5,206 nucleotides of DNA from Pseudaquidulcibacter sp964443435 (GTDB lineage Bacteria; Pseudomonadota; Alphaproteobacteria; Caulobacterales; Aquidulcibacteraceae): contig CAYUCW010000094.1 of assembly GCA_964443435.1 (NCBI GenBank), positions 1 to 5,206 on the forward strand, given 5' to 3'. Every line of letters starts with the position of its first letter. Positions within the stretch are counted from its first letter, which is position 1. Made by a program: the position numbers and the translations under genes. The notes beneath the pieces were generated by a model. The model worked only from the letters and a program-made list of their open reading frames with translations. It did no database searches and had not been told where the DNA came from. This document shows, piece after piece, positions 1 through 5,133 of the stretch.

Positions 1-36
1 ATAATTTTAAGCTTATAATAAATAATAAGAATACTT

Positions 37-47
37 AAAACCTATAA
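37..47. repeat. Left copy of an 11-base inverted repeat flanking the minus-strand gene block
   Basis: AAAACCTATAA on the plus strand lies 23 bases beyond the stop codon of the PD-(D/E)XK-like gene. Its exact reverse complement lies at 1978-1988, beyond the promoter end of the same gene block. Only 36 bases of flank are visible on the left, so a target-site duplication cannot be judged. An 11-base match in AT-rich DNA can arise by chance. The position at both borders is what makes it worth recording. Confidence 0.35.
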
Positions 48-70
48 TTGACTTTCTAAATTATATTATT

Positions 71-796
71 TTACCGTTCTTTAGAAATAGCAATCCCAGC
101 AATGCTAACATGTTGACAATCATAAACGTCATTAAGTGTTTGCATTTTTTTTGGTAATTCAAGACTAGCAAATAGAAGTTCTGCCTTTTTGCGTTTATCT
201 AGAAGATCGTGTATATTATCTAAAATAACATTCGGTTCATAATAATCTTGCGATGTTGAATTCTTTGGTTGGTATCCAATTACAATTGCTATGCCCAAAT
301 ACACACCACCATCACCTTCCCAATCAGGCTTCCTCTTTTTAATGTCAGTAATTTGATCTTCTAGTATGTTTATTGTACTTTTAGCAACTGCTGTGAAATC
401 AAACATAGTAGTTGAACTAATGCAATATTCTATTTTTTTTAACTCGATAAAATAATTAATTTTTTTTCCATTTTCACCATTTTGAATTAAGCACCAAAAA
501 TCTAATTTCCTATGATTTTCATGATAATCAGATCTCTCAAATGGGTGTTCTGAAAGGTGAATTGGTGTGATTTTTGAAATTGCAGTTCCAAATTGTGAGT
601 ATTGGAGGGTTTCATTTAAGCACAGTGGAATGCATGTTTCTGCTCCGGCTACTTTTGAATATTCATTCCAGTATTCTTCAGATTGCTTTACTAAATTTTT
701 GACCAATTGCTTGAAAAATTGCTTAATACTTCTACCGTGCTCAATTTTATCGGAGGCAAAATGTATATCATTATAAGTTATTTTATCAACAAGCAT
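71..796 (-). CDS. PD-(D/E)XK nuclease-like protein, third gene of the minus-strand block
   Basis: No named family is recognised by direct similarity. The 241-residue protein shows the element order of a PD-(D/E)XK core: a charged helix at about residues 22-48, a strand at 54-60, a strand containing D99 ('RKLDFW'), a strand ending in E118-L-K120 ('YFIELKK'), a helix at about 132-156 and a hydrophobic strand at 164-174 ('VYLGIAIVIGY'). D99, E118 and K120 would be the metal-binding and catalytic residues, with a glutamate at 40, 41 or 45 as the possible helix residue. There is no signal peptide or membrane segment, so it is probably cytoplasmic. The ATG is preceded by AAGG, 11 bases away, which is a weak site. 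It follows the 210-residue gene by 30 bases and probably shares its transcript. The fold is inferred from motif and predicted order only. A catalytically inactive member or an unrelated fold remains possible, as does a role in restriction or another defence system. Confidence 0.75.
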   Translation of the reverse strand: MLVDKITYNDIHFASDKIEHGRSIKQFFKQLVKNLVKQSEEYWNEYSKVAGAETCIPLCLNETLQYSQFGTAISKITPIHLSEHPFERSDYHENHRKLDFWCLIQNGENGKKINYFIELKKIEYCISSTTMFDFTAVAKSTINILEDQITDIKKRKPDWEGDGGVYLGIAIVIGYQPKNSTSQDYYEPNVILDNIHDLLDKRKKAELLFASLELPKKMQTLNDVYDCQHVSIAGIAISKER

Positions 797-826
797 CTTT
801 TCTTAAACCTTTTATATGAACTCAAC

Positions 827-1459
827 TTATAATCGTATTTTGAATTTGTCAATAAATCCAATTAAATCATTCAGAATCTTGTTTTCAGATATTCTACAGA
901 CTTTTAATCCGCTTCTTATAATCCCACCTAATGAAACTGTATGAATTGTATTTGATTTAATATAGTCGATAATTTTTTCATTATTGTCCACTGTTTCCGA
1001 TAGACTTATTATGTTTTCGGTATAATATTTGCTGTCGGAAAAAATGCAAACTTCACTCGTAATAGAATCTCTTGCAAAAAATGCGTTTCCATTATGTGTT
1101 ACATCATTTTGTTCCGATTCAATTTGAGAGAAACCAATTGAAACTAAGAATGTGAAATTTACTCTATTTTCCTGTTTAAGTGAGAATTCAATTTTATTTT
1201 CTATAATGAAATTTGCACCAATTTCATAAGCGTCTATTCCGAAAATTTCGAGAGTTACTGAATGACTTTGCTCGATAAAATATAAAAAATTATCGATATG
1301 AAAGCGTATGCCATATTCAGAATTTTCATAAAGAATAAAGAAACCGGCACATTCATCGTTTAAGTCATAATCAATCTCTTTGAAAACTGCACTTAAAGCA
1401 TTATCTAAATCTCGCTGTGCTTCAACGACTTCTAAACTATTGGTAATTAATCTATACAA
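827..1459 (-). CDS. Uncharacterised 210-residue protein, second gene of the minus-strand block
   Basis: I do not recognise this protein. The only workable start is TTG at 1457-1459, because no ATG codon occurs anywhere in the frame. AAGGTGAG lies about 10 bases upstream on the minus strand and supports that start. The start overlaps the last 8 bases of the preceding gene, so translation is probably coupled. The product is acidic and soluble, with many short hydrophobic stretches that look like beta strands (for example residues 39-44, 50-60 and 101-110). A helical segment may span residues 8-30, and 'KILNDLIGFIDKF' near the C-terminus may be a final helix. Cysteines are few (37, 137, 188) and do not form a metal-site pattern. 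There is no signal peptide, transmembrane helix or nucleotide-binding loop. Its place between the 118-residue gene and the PD-(D/E)XK-like gene suggests a shared role. Confidence 0.7.
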   Translation of the reverse strand: MYRLITNSLEVVEAQRDLDNALSAVFKEIDYDLNDECAGFFILYENSEYGIRFHIDNFLYFIEQSHSVTLEIFGIDAYEIGANFIIENKIEFSLKQENRVNFTFLVSIGFSQIESEQNDVTHNGNAFFARDSITSEVCIFSDSKYYTENIISLSETVDNNEKIIDYIKSNTIHTVSLGGIIRSGLKVCRISENKILNDLIGFIDKFKIRL

Positions 1460-1808
1460 GGTGTATTATCTCACCTTCTTTAATCGTTGCGAATTTTATA
1501 TAGAATTTTTTGTAAAATTTTGGAAAAGTATTTTTTAGGTGTTCGAAAGTGAATTTGTTAATTTCTGCAAATGTGCAATTATCAAAAATAATGTCTTCAT
1601 CAAAAACTAAGCAAAATCGTGTTAATATTTTTTCTGAGGAGACTGGTTCAAGAATAAGAGTCCTATTACATCCAGAATTTAAGCAAAGGTCATCAAATTT
1701 TACTTTTGTGTAAACTAATTCGGATGAACGCCTTATTCCATCACTTTCTTGAGTGGTTATGACAGTAACAAGCCAGTAGTGATATTTTATATTAGTATAG
1801 TTTTGCAT
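1452..1808 (-). CDS. Uncharacterised 118-residue protein, first gene of the minus-strand block
   Basis: I do not recognise this protein. An in-frame ATG at 1851-1853 would give 133 residues, but nothing like a ribosome binding site precedes it. The ATG at 1806-1808 has AAGGA six bases upstream and is preferred; the protein then begins MQNYTNIKYHYWLV. The product is small and apparently soluble, strand-rich in the first two thirds, with a Lys/Phe/Tyr-rich segment near residues 86-106 ('KFTFEHLKNTFPKFYKKFYI'). It has four cysteines (42, 47, 66, 78). The 'CLNSGC' pair could bind a metal, but the spacing of the other two fits no zinc motif I know. Its stop codon overlaps the TTG start of the next gene by 8 bases, so it heads an operon with that gene and the PD-(D/E)XK-like gene. 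Codons are strongly AT-biased, like those two and unlike the aromatic operon to the right. Confidence 0.7.
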   Translation of the reverse strand: MQNYTNIKYHYWLVTVITTQESDGIRRSSELVYTKVKFDDLCLNSGCNRTLILEPVSSEKILTRFCLVFDEDIIFDNCTFAEINKFTFEHLKNTFPKFYKKFYIKFATIKEGEIIHLV

Positions 1809-1813
1809 AATTT

Positions 1814-1819
1814 TTCCTT
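1814..1819 (-). promoter_or_regulatory. Ribosome binding site that decides the start of the 118-residue gene
   Basis: The minus strand reads AAGGAA here; the AAGGA core ends six bases before the ATG at 1806-1808. It is the strongest Shine-Dalgarno match in the window and favours this start over the in-frame ATG 45 bases upstream. Confidence 0.7.
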
Positions 1820-1825
1820 GTGAAT

Positions 1826-1912
1826 AATTCAAAAAATGAATTTTAGGACACAAGTAAACTTGCGGACGATAAGGATATTTTCCTTGCGTATGTTTGCTAA
1901 TTTTATAGCAAA
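1826..1912. repeat. Series of four short inverted repeats in the leader of the minus-strand block
   Basis: Four perfect inverted repeats follow one another. They are AATTCA/TGAATT with a 5-base loop (1826-1842), CAAGT-AA-ACTTG (1851-1862), AAGGA/TCCTT with a 5-base loop (1871-1885) and TTTGCTA/TAGCAAA with a 6-base loop (1893-1912). Their centres are about 22, 22 and 25 bases apart. They lie between the candidate promoter and the ribosome binding site of the 118-residue gene. They could form small RNA hairpins in a leader or be protein-binding sites. None is followed by a T-run that would make a terminator on either strand. Short inverted repeats are common in AT-rich DNA, so the regular series rather than any single one is the evidence. 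Confidence 0.35.
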
Positions 1913-1922
1913 AACTCCTTGC

Positions 1923-1950
1923 CTTTTATCTTATATTAATAGTACGTCAA
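1923..1950 (-). promoter_or_regulatory. Candidate sigma-70-type promoter for the minus-strand block
   Basis: On the minus strand TTGACG (1945-1950, five of six to TTGACA) is followed after 16 bases by TAAAAG (1923-1928, four of six to TATAAT). Transcription would start near 1916 and give a leader of about 108 bases holding the series of inverted repeats. The -10 match is mediocre, so the call is tentative. Confidence 0.3.
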
Positions 1951-1977
1951 AAACGGACTCAAATTATGTTAAATAAT

Positions 1978-1988
1978 TTATAGGTTTT
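1978..1988. repeat. Right copy of the 11-base inverted repeat flanking the minus-strand gene block
   Basis: TTATAGGTTTT is the exact reverse complement of the sequence at 37-47. It lies in the intergenic region between the divergent minus-strand block and the chorismate mutase gene. Together the two copies bracket about 1.95 kb holding all three accessory genes and their candidate promoter. No transposase is present inside, so any mobility would have to be supplied in trans or be a past event. Confidence 0.35.
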
Positions 1989-2019
1989 GAATTCGCACAA
2001 AAATAGACTAAACAAATAA

Positions 2020-2035
2020 TTTGCCATTTTGCCAT
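2020..2035. repeat. Perfect 8-base tandem repeat upstream of the chorismate mutase gene
   Basis: TTTGCCAT occurs twice in direct succession, ending 20 bases before the chorismate mutase start codon. It falls where a leader or an operator would be expected. I see no convincing -35/-10 pair for the plus-strand operon nearby, so its relation to transcription is unknown. It could equally be a slippage product. Confidence 0.4.
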
Positions 2036-2055
2036 AAATTGTTCAAAAGACTTTT

Positions 2056-2778
2056 ATGACTATTCAAGATGAAATTTCAAAAGTACGTGGCGCGATTGAT
2101 GCAATAGATGCAGAGATTGCGCATCTGCTTGCCAAAAGAACGGCAATTGCCCAGACTGTTGCACTATCTAAAAAAATTGATGCCGAAAATGCCAATACTG
2201 AGCTTAGTTTTGGTTGGCGTCCCAAACGTGAAATTGAAGTGCTAAGGCAATTAAGAATTGCCGAACCAAGTCTTGATTATAAATTATGCTATATGATTTG
2301 GCGCGCCATGATTACGCGCAATCTTGCATCCCAAGCGCCAATGGAAGTTATAGCCATTAAAGAAACCGATGCCGCCGCAAGGATTGGTTTTGGTGCGGCA
2401 ATCAGCCCAAAAATAATTGAGAATGCCGATGAAGCCATAAAGCTTGCCGCTCAAAATGATAATATAATTCTTACGCTTCCATTTCCTGATGAAAATTCGG
2501 TTTGGTGGATAGAAGCCGCAAAGCCCGAAAATAGCGAGCTTAAGATTAATATGGCGCTTCCGCATTATCATGATAGCCTTGCGCCTGAGGCTTTATCGCT
2601 TGCCAAAATTACGCCAACTCAAACTGGCAAAGATAAGTCATTAGTAATTACGCAAAGTCGTGATTTGCCAAAAGATAATGCCAAATTATTATCTAAATTT
2701 GGTGACAAGCATCTATGGCTGCTTGATGGATTTCATGATGATATCGGATATTTCCTTGGTGCATTTGCGATTGTTTAA
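2056..2778 (+). CDS. Chorismate mutase (AroQ type) with an extra C-terminal domain
   Basis: It converts chorismate to prephenate, the first committed step to tyrosine and phenylalanine, in the cytoplasm. Residues 1-95 form an all-helical AroQ domain. Against the E. coli P-protein enzyme, R11, R28 and K39 match in position; R58-E59 in 'WRPKRE' match R51-E52, and Q93 matches Q88 at the end of the last helix. Residues about 96-240 are a further domain with 'ILTLPFPDENSVWW' and a C-terminal 'LLDGFHDDIGYFLGAFAIV'. From memory, many alphaproteobacterial chorismate mutases of about 280 residues carry a domain with a similar 'LP.P...WW' stretch, so this one is somewhat short. The domain's role is unknown to me and may be regulatory. 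The ribosome binding site is weak (AAAAGA), but the start fits the AroQ N-terminus exactly. It heads an operon with hisC 27 bases downstream. No specific gene symbol is assigned because the two-domain form is not the classic aroQ or pheA. Confidence 0.9.
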   Translation: MTIQDEISKVRGAIDAIDAEIAHLLAKRTAIAQTVALSKKIDAENANTELSFGWRPKREIEVLRQLRIAEPSLDYKLCYMIWRAMITRNLASQAPMEVIAIKETDAAARIGFGAAISPKIIENADEAIKLAAQNDNIILTLPFPDENSVWWIEAAKPENSELKINMALPHYHDSLAPEALSLAKITPTQTGKDKSLVITQSRDLPKDNAKLLSKFGDKHLWLLDGFHDDIGYFLGAFAIV

Positions 2779-2805
2779 ATTCTAAAAAAACGCTAATAGG
2801 CATTT

Positions 2806-3909
2806 ATGAATACAATTTTGCGCCCCGAACCATTAAATGGCATTTTAGATATTATCCCTTATAAAGGTGGTGATAGTAAAATTGCAGGTTTTGATAAAGT
2901 CTATAAGCTTTCATCTAATGAAAACCCTTTGGGTTATTCAGATAGCGCGCGTGCGGCTTATTTAACTTGGCTTGATAAAATTGCCGCCTACCCCGATGGT
3001 GGGCATATTGAGCTTAAAAATGCGATTGCTAATCGTTTTGGTCTTGATGCCGAAAGAATAGTTTGCGGCAATGGATCTGATGAAATATTTCAGCTTTTGG
3101 GGCGTGCTTATTTAAAACCAGATGATGAGATTATACAATCTGAATATGGATTTTTGGTTTATAGACTTGTGGCACAACAAGCGGGGGCAAAATGCCTATC
3201 GGCAAAAACCAATGACTATATCGCATCGGCCGATGCAATTCTTTCATTGGTAAGTGATAGAACCAAAATTGTATTTCTTGATAATCCCAATAATCCGTGC
3301 GGCACATATATGCCATTTGAAGAAATAAAAAGATTGCATGCAGGATTGCCGCGTAATGTACTATTGGTTCTTGATGCCGCCTATGCCGAATATGTTTATG
3401 CCAATGATTATTCATCGGGGCTTGAGCTTGCGTCTGAATTTGAAAATGTAATTATGACAAGAACATTTTCAAAAATTTATGGGCTTGCGGCACTTCGTAT
3501 TGGCTGGGCTTATGGCGCAAAAAGAATAATTGACGCGATTAACCGAGTAAGAAGCCCATTTAATATAACAGGGCCCTCTTTGTCGGCGGCGGCGGCGGCA
3601 ATGAATGATGCTTCATTCACTCAGGCAAGTGCGGAACATAATAAAAAATGGCTCGATATTTTAGATAGCGAATTTAAAGCCTTGGGTCTTAAAACTATAC
3701 CAAGTGTTGCCAATTTTATTATGATTGATTTTTTAAGTATTGAAACCGCCGATAAATGCGATGAATATTTAAAATCAAACGGCATTATTGTTCGTAAAAT
3801 TGCTTCTTATAATCTTCCAAACTGCCTAAGAATAAGTGTTGGAACCGAAGAAGCCAATATTAAATTAATAAAAGTCATGCAAGAATTTGCGTTAAAAAAA
3901 GTATCTTAA
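2806..3909 (+). CDS. hisC: Histidinol-phosphate / aromatic aminotransferase, PLP-dependent
   Basis: This is a fold-type I, PLP-dependent aminotransferase of the HisC family. It transfers an amino group from glutamate to imidazole-acetol phosphate (histidine synthesis) and, in several relatives, to prephenate or 4-hydroxyphenylpyruvate. At 367 residues it is of normal length. Visible signatures are 'KLSSNENPLG' (34-43), 'NPNNPCGT' (160-167), 'DAAYAEY' (190-196), the Schiff-base lysine K223 in 'TRTFSKIYGLAALRIGW', the phosphate-binding R231 and the carboxylate-binding R342 in 'LRISVG'. All match the E. coli enzyme's N157, D184, Y187, K214, R222 and R335 in order. A run of five alanines (261-265) is encoded by a CGG-phase triplet repeat. 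AGG five bases before the ATG is a modest ribosome binding site. Lying between chorismate mutase and tyrC, it probably works in tyrosine (and perhaps phenylalanine) synthesis, alone or along with histidine synthesis. Sequence alone cannot say which substrate dominates. Confidence 0.93.
   Translation: MNTILRPEPLNGILDIIPYKGGDSKIAGFDKVYKLSSNENPLGYSDSARAAYLTWLDKIAAYPDGGHIELKNAIANRFGLDAERIVCGNGSDEIFQLLGRAYLKPDDEIIQSEYGFLVYRLVAQQAGAKCLSAKTNDYIASADAILSLVSDRTKIVFLDNPNNPCGTYMPFEEIKRLHAGLPRNVLLVLDAAYAEYVYANDYSSGLELASEFENVIMTRTFSKIYGLAALRIGWAYGAKRIIDAINRVRSPFNITGPSLSAAAAAMNDASFTQASAEHNKKWLDILDSEFKALGLKTIPSVANFIMIDFLSIETADKCDEYLKSNGIIVRKIASYNLPNCLRISVGTEEANIKLIKVMQEFALKKVS
3584..3599 (+). repeat. CGG triplet repeat inside hisC
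   Basis: Five CGG units plus one C lie in hisC and encode, out of phase, serine and a run of alanines. In this AT-rich gene it is a conspicuous GC-only tract. Gain or loss of a unit would keep the reading frame and change only the alanine count. Confidence 0.8.
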
Positions 3910-3910
3910 A

Positions 3911-4789
3911 ATGTTTAATAAGCTCGCGATTATTGGAATTGGCCATATAGGATCTTCGATTGCACTTGCCACAAAACGTGGCGGGCTTGCCAAAGAAATC
4001 GCGCTTTATGATATAAGTGAAAATGTCCGTAACCGCGCAGATGAGCTTAAGCATGGTAATATTTATGCCGATTTACAAAGCCTTTTAAAGGGCGCGGATT
4101 TAATCATTCTTTGCGTACCTTGCGGCGCGATGTTAAGTGTTGCGCAAGAGATGCTTCCATTTATAGAAAAAGGCGCGATTGTCTCCGATGTTGGCTCGGT
4201 TAAGGGTGAGATTGTAAAAGCAATCTCTCCAATTCTTAGTGATGATATTTTCTTTATCCCTGCGCACCCTATTGCGGGCACCGAGTTTTCAGGGCCAGAT
4301 GCCGGCCTCGAGCATTTATTTGATAAAAAATGGTGCATAATAACGCCAATTTCTGATGATGAAAAATATCTAGAAAAATGCGAAGTCTTAAATGAATTTT
4401 GGCGCGGACTTGGCGCAAATATTGAAAATATGGCGCCAGAGCGCCATGATATGGTGCTTGCGGTAACTTCGCATATTCCGCATTTAATCGCTTTTTCCTT
4501 AGTGGCAACCGCCGAAGATATAGAGAATTTAACCGAAAGCGAAGTGGTTAAATATTCGGCGGGCGGCTTTAGGGATTTCACCCGTATTGCCGCATCAGAT
4601 CCAACCATGTGGCGCGATGTATTCCTTCTTAATAAAGAAGCCGTCTTAGAAGTATTAGGAAGGGTCTCAGAAGACATAACCGCTTTAAGACGCGCTATAC
4701 GTTGGGATGATGGCGACACTTTATTTGATACTTTTACGCGCGCCCGAAAAATGCGCAAAGAATTGATTGATGCCGGTCAAATTAACTAA
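3911..4789 (+). CDS. tyrC: Prephenate / cyclohexadienyl dehydrogenase
   Basis: The enzyme oxidatively decarboxylates prephenate to 4-hydroxyphenylpyruvate and/or arogenate to tyrosine, using NAD(P)+. An N-terminal Rossmann domain begins at residue 5 with 'IIGIGHIGSS' (G9, G11, G14) and has D34 at the end of the second strand, which favours NAD+. Catalytic and binding signatures follow: 'DVGSVKG' (S96), 'HPIAGTE' (H119), 'SHIPH' (H188) and 'GGFRDFTRIAASDPTMWRD' with R225. These line up with S126, H147, H217 and R250 of the Aquifex enzyme. At 292 residues there is no room for a C-terminal ACT domain, so tyrosine feedback through such a domain is not expected. The ATG lies one base after the hisC stop and has no clear ribosome binding site, so translation is probably coupled to hisC. 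A hisC-tyrC neighbourhood is known in other alphaproteobacteria such as Zymomonas. Choice between prephenate and arogenate cannot be read from the sequence. Confidence 0.93.
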   Translation: MFNKLAIIGIGHIGSSIALATKRGGLAKEIALYDISENVRNRADELKHGNIYADLQSLLKGADLIILCVPCGAMLSVAQEMLPFIEKGAIVSDVGSVKGEIVKAISPILSDDIFFIPAHPIAGTEFSGPDAGLEHLFDKKWCIITPISDDEKYLEKCEVLNEFWRGLGANIENMAPERHDMVLAVTSHIPHLIAFSLVATAEDIENLTESEVVKYSAGGFRDFTRIAASDPTMWRDVFLLNKEAVLEVLGRVSEDITALRRAIRWDDGDTLFDTFTRARKMRKELIDAGQIN

Positions 4790-4793
4790 TGAC

Positions 4794-4821
4794 TTGCGAT
4801 TTTTGCTTTATATGCTAATAT
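4794..4821 (+). promoter_or_regulatory. Candidate promoter of the ArsR-family gene
   Basis: TTGCGA (4794-4799, four of six) and TAATAT (4816-4821, four of six) are 16 bases apart in the 38-base gap after tyrC. Transcription would begin at about the A of the start codon at 4828. No Shine-Dalgarno sequence precedes that codon, so a leaderless mRNA is plausible. Read-through from tyrC is an alternative because no terminator separates the two genes. Confidence 0.35.
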
Positions 4822-4829
4822 TAGAATAT
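4810..4829. promoter_or_regulatory. Near-palindromic operator candidate of the ArsR-family repressor
   Basis: ATATGCTAATATTAGAATAT is a 20-base palindrome with nine of ten base pairs matched (the single mismatch is 4814/4825). It covers the predicted -10 element and the first two bases of the start codon. AT-rich palindromes at the promoter are the usual targets of homodimeric ArsR-family repressors, so binding here would block the gene's own transcription. Autorepression is an inference. Confidence 0.5.
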
Positions 4830-5133
4830 GAACCAAACTCTGACTTCCGAAGAAATGGAAAACATGGCAATAGAGGCGTCATGCCTTCTTGATGCCTTAA
4901 GCAATCCAAAACGCCTTTTAATTATGTGTAACCTCATTGAAGGTGAGGCTTCGGTAAATGATTTGTCAGAAAGAGTCGGTCTTAACCAATCGGCATTATC
5001 ACAGCATTTAGGTAAGCTAAGAAATCTAAAATTTGTAAAAACTAGACGCGATGCGCAGCAAATTTTTTATTCAATCGCCGATGATAATGTTTATGAAATT
5101 ATTGCGGTTCTTAAAAAACTATATTGCGACTAG
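4828..5133 (+). CDS. ArsR-family transcriptional regulator, BigR/SqrR/HlyU-like thiol sensor
   Basis: A 101-residue winged-helix repressor, expected to act as a DNA-binding homodimer in the cytoplasm. The domain starts at 'LLDALSNPKRLLIMCNL' (20-36), followed by the helix-turn-helix 'SVNDLSERVGLNQSALSQHLGKLRNLKFV' (42-70), in which residues about 53-65 are the recognition helix. The wing 'TRRDAQQIFYSI' (72-83) and a C-terminal dimer helix ending 'LKKLYCD' come last. C34 and C100 sit exactly where HlyU (38/104), BigR (42/108) and SqrR (41/107) have their redox pair, also 66 residues apart. In those relatives a disulfide or polysulfide bridge between the pair releases DNA. C19 is an additional cysteine. 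There is no ELCVCDL-type arsenic or metal site. This start gives an N-terminus of family length; later in-frame ATGs at residues 10 and 13 are possible. No sulfide-oxidation gene is visible beside it, so its targets lie elsewhere or beyond the window. Confidence 0.88.
   Translation: MNQTLTSEEMENMAIEASCLLDALSNPKRLLIMCNLIEGEASVNDLSERVGLNQSALSQHLGKLRNLKFVKTRRDAQQIFYSIADDNVYEIIAVLKKLYCD

Noticed and set aside
43..65. TATAATT/AATTATA hairpin with a 9-base loop as terminator of the minus-strand block
   Set aside because: The stem is made only of A-T pairs and is not followed by a clear T-run, so it would be unstable; chance is likely in this composition.
567..776. 69-codon plus-strand open frame opposite the nuclease-like gene
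   Set aside because: Opposite a longer frame that shows a plausible fold and belongs to an operon; no supporting signal.
1809..1853. N-terminal extension of the 118-residue protein to 133 residues
   Set aside because: The upstream ATG has no ribosome binding site, while the later ATG has AAGGA at six bases.
1893..1912. TTTGCTA/TAGCAAA hairpin as a rho-independent terminator
   Set aside because: No T-run follows on either strand and it lies in a divergent promoter region where no gene ends.
37..1988. Complete insertion sequence
   Set aside because: There is no transposase or integrase between the 11-base repeats and no target duplication can be seen, so only a possible cassette border is reported.
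1977..2015. sigma-70 promoter for the chorismate mutase operon (TTGAAT, TAGACT, TTATAG)
   Set aside because: No pair of these elements has 15-19 base spacing with acceptable matches on the plus strand.
2284..2571. 95-codon minus-strand open frame opposite the chorismate mutase gene
   Set aside because: Shadow of a supported gene; no motif and no ribosome binding site seen.
3131..3415. 94-codon minus-strand open frame opposite hisC
   Set aside because: Shadow of the PLP-enzyme core; the His/Tyr/Trp-rich translation looks non-natural.
4063..4758. 231-codon minus-strand open frame opposite tyrC
   Set aside because: It lies wholly inside a well-supported enzyme gene with complete motifs. Its protein is Ser/Lys/Arg-rich with no recognisable motif, typical of an antisense shadow.
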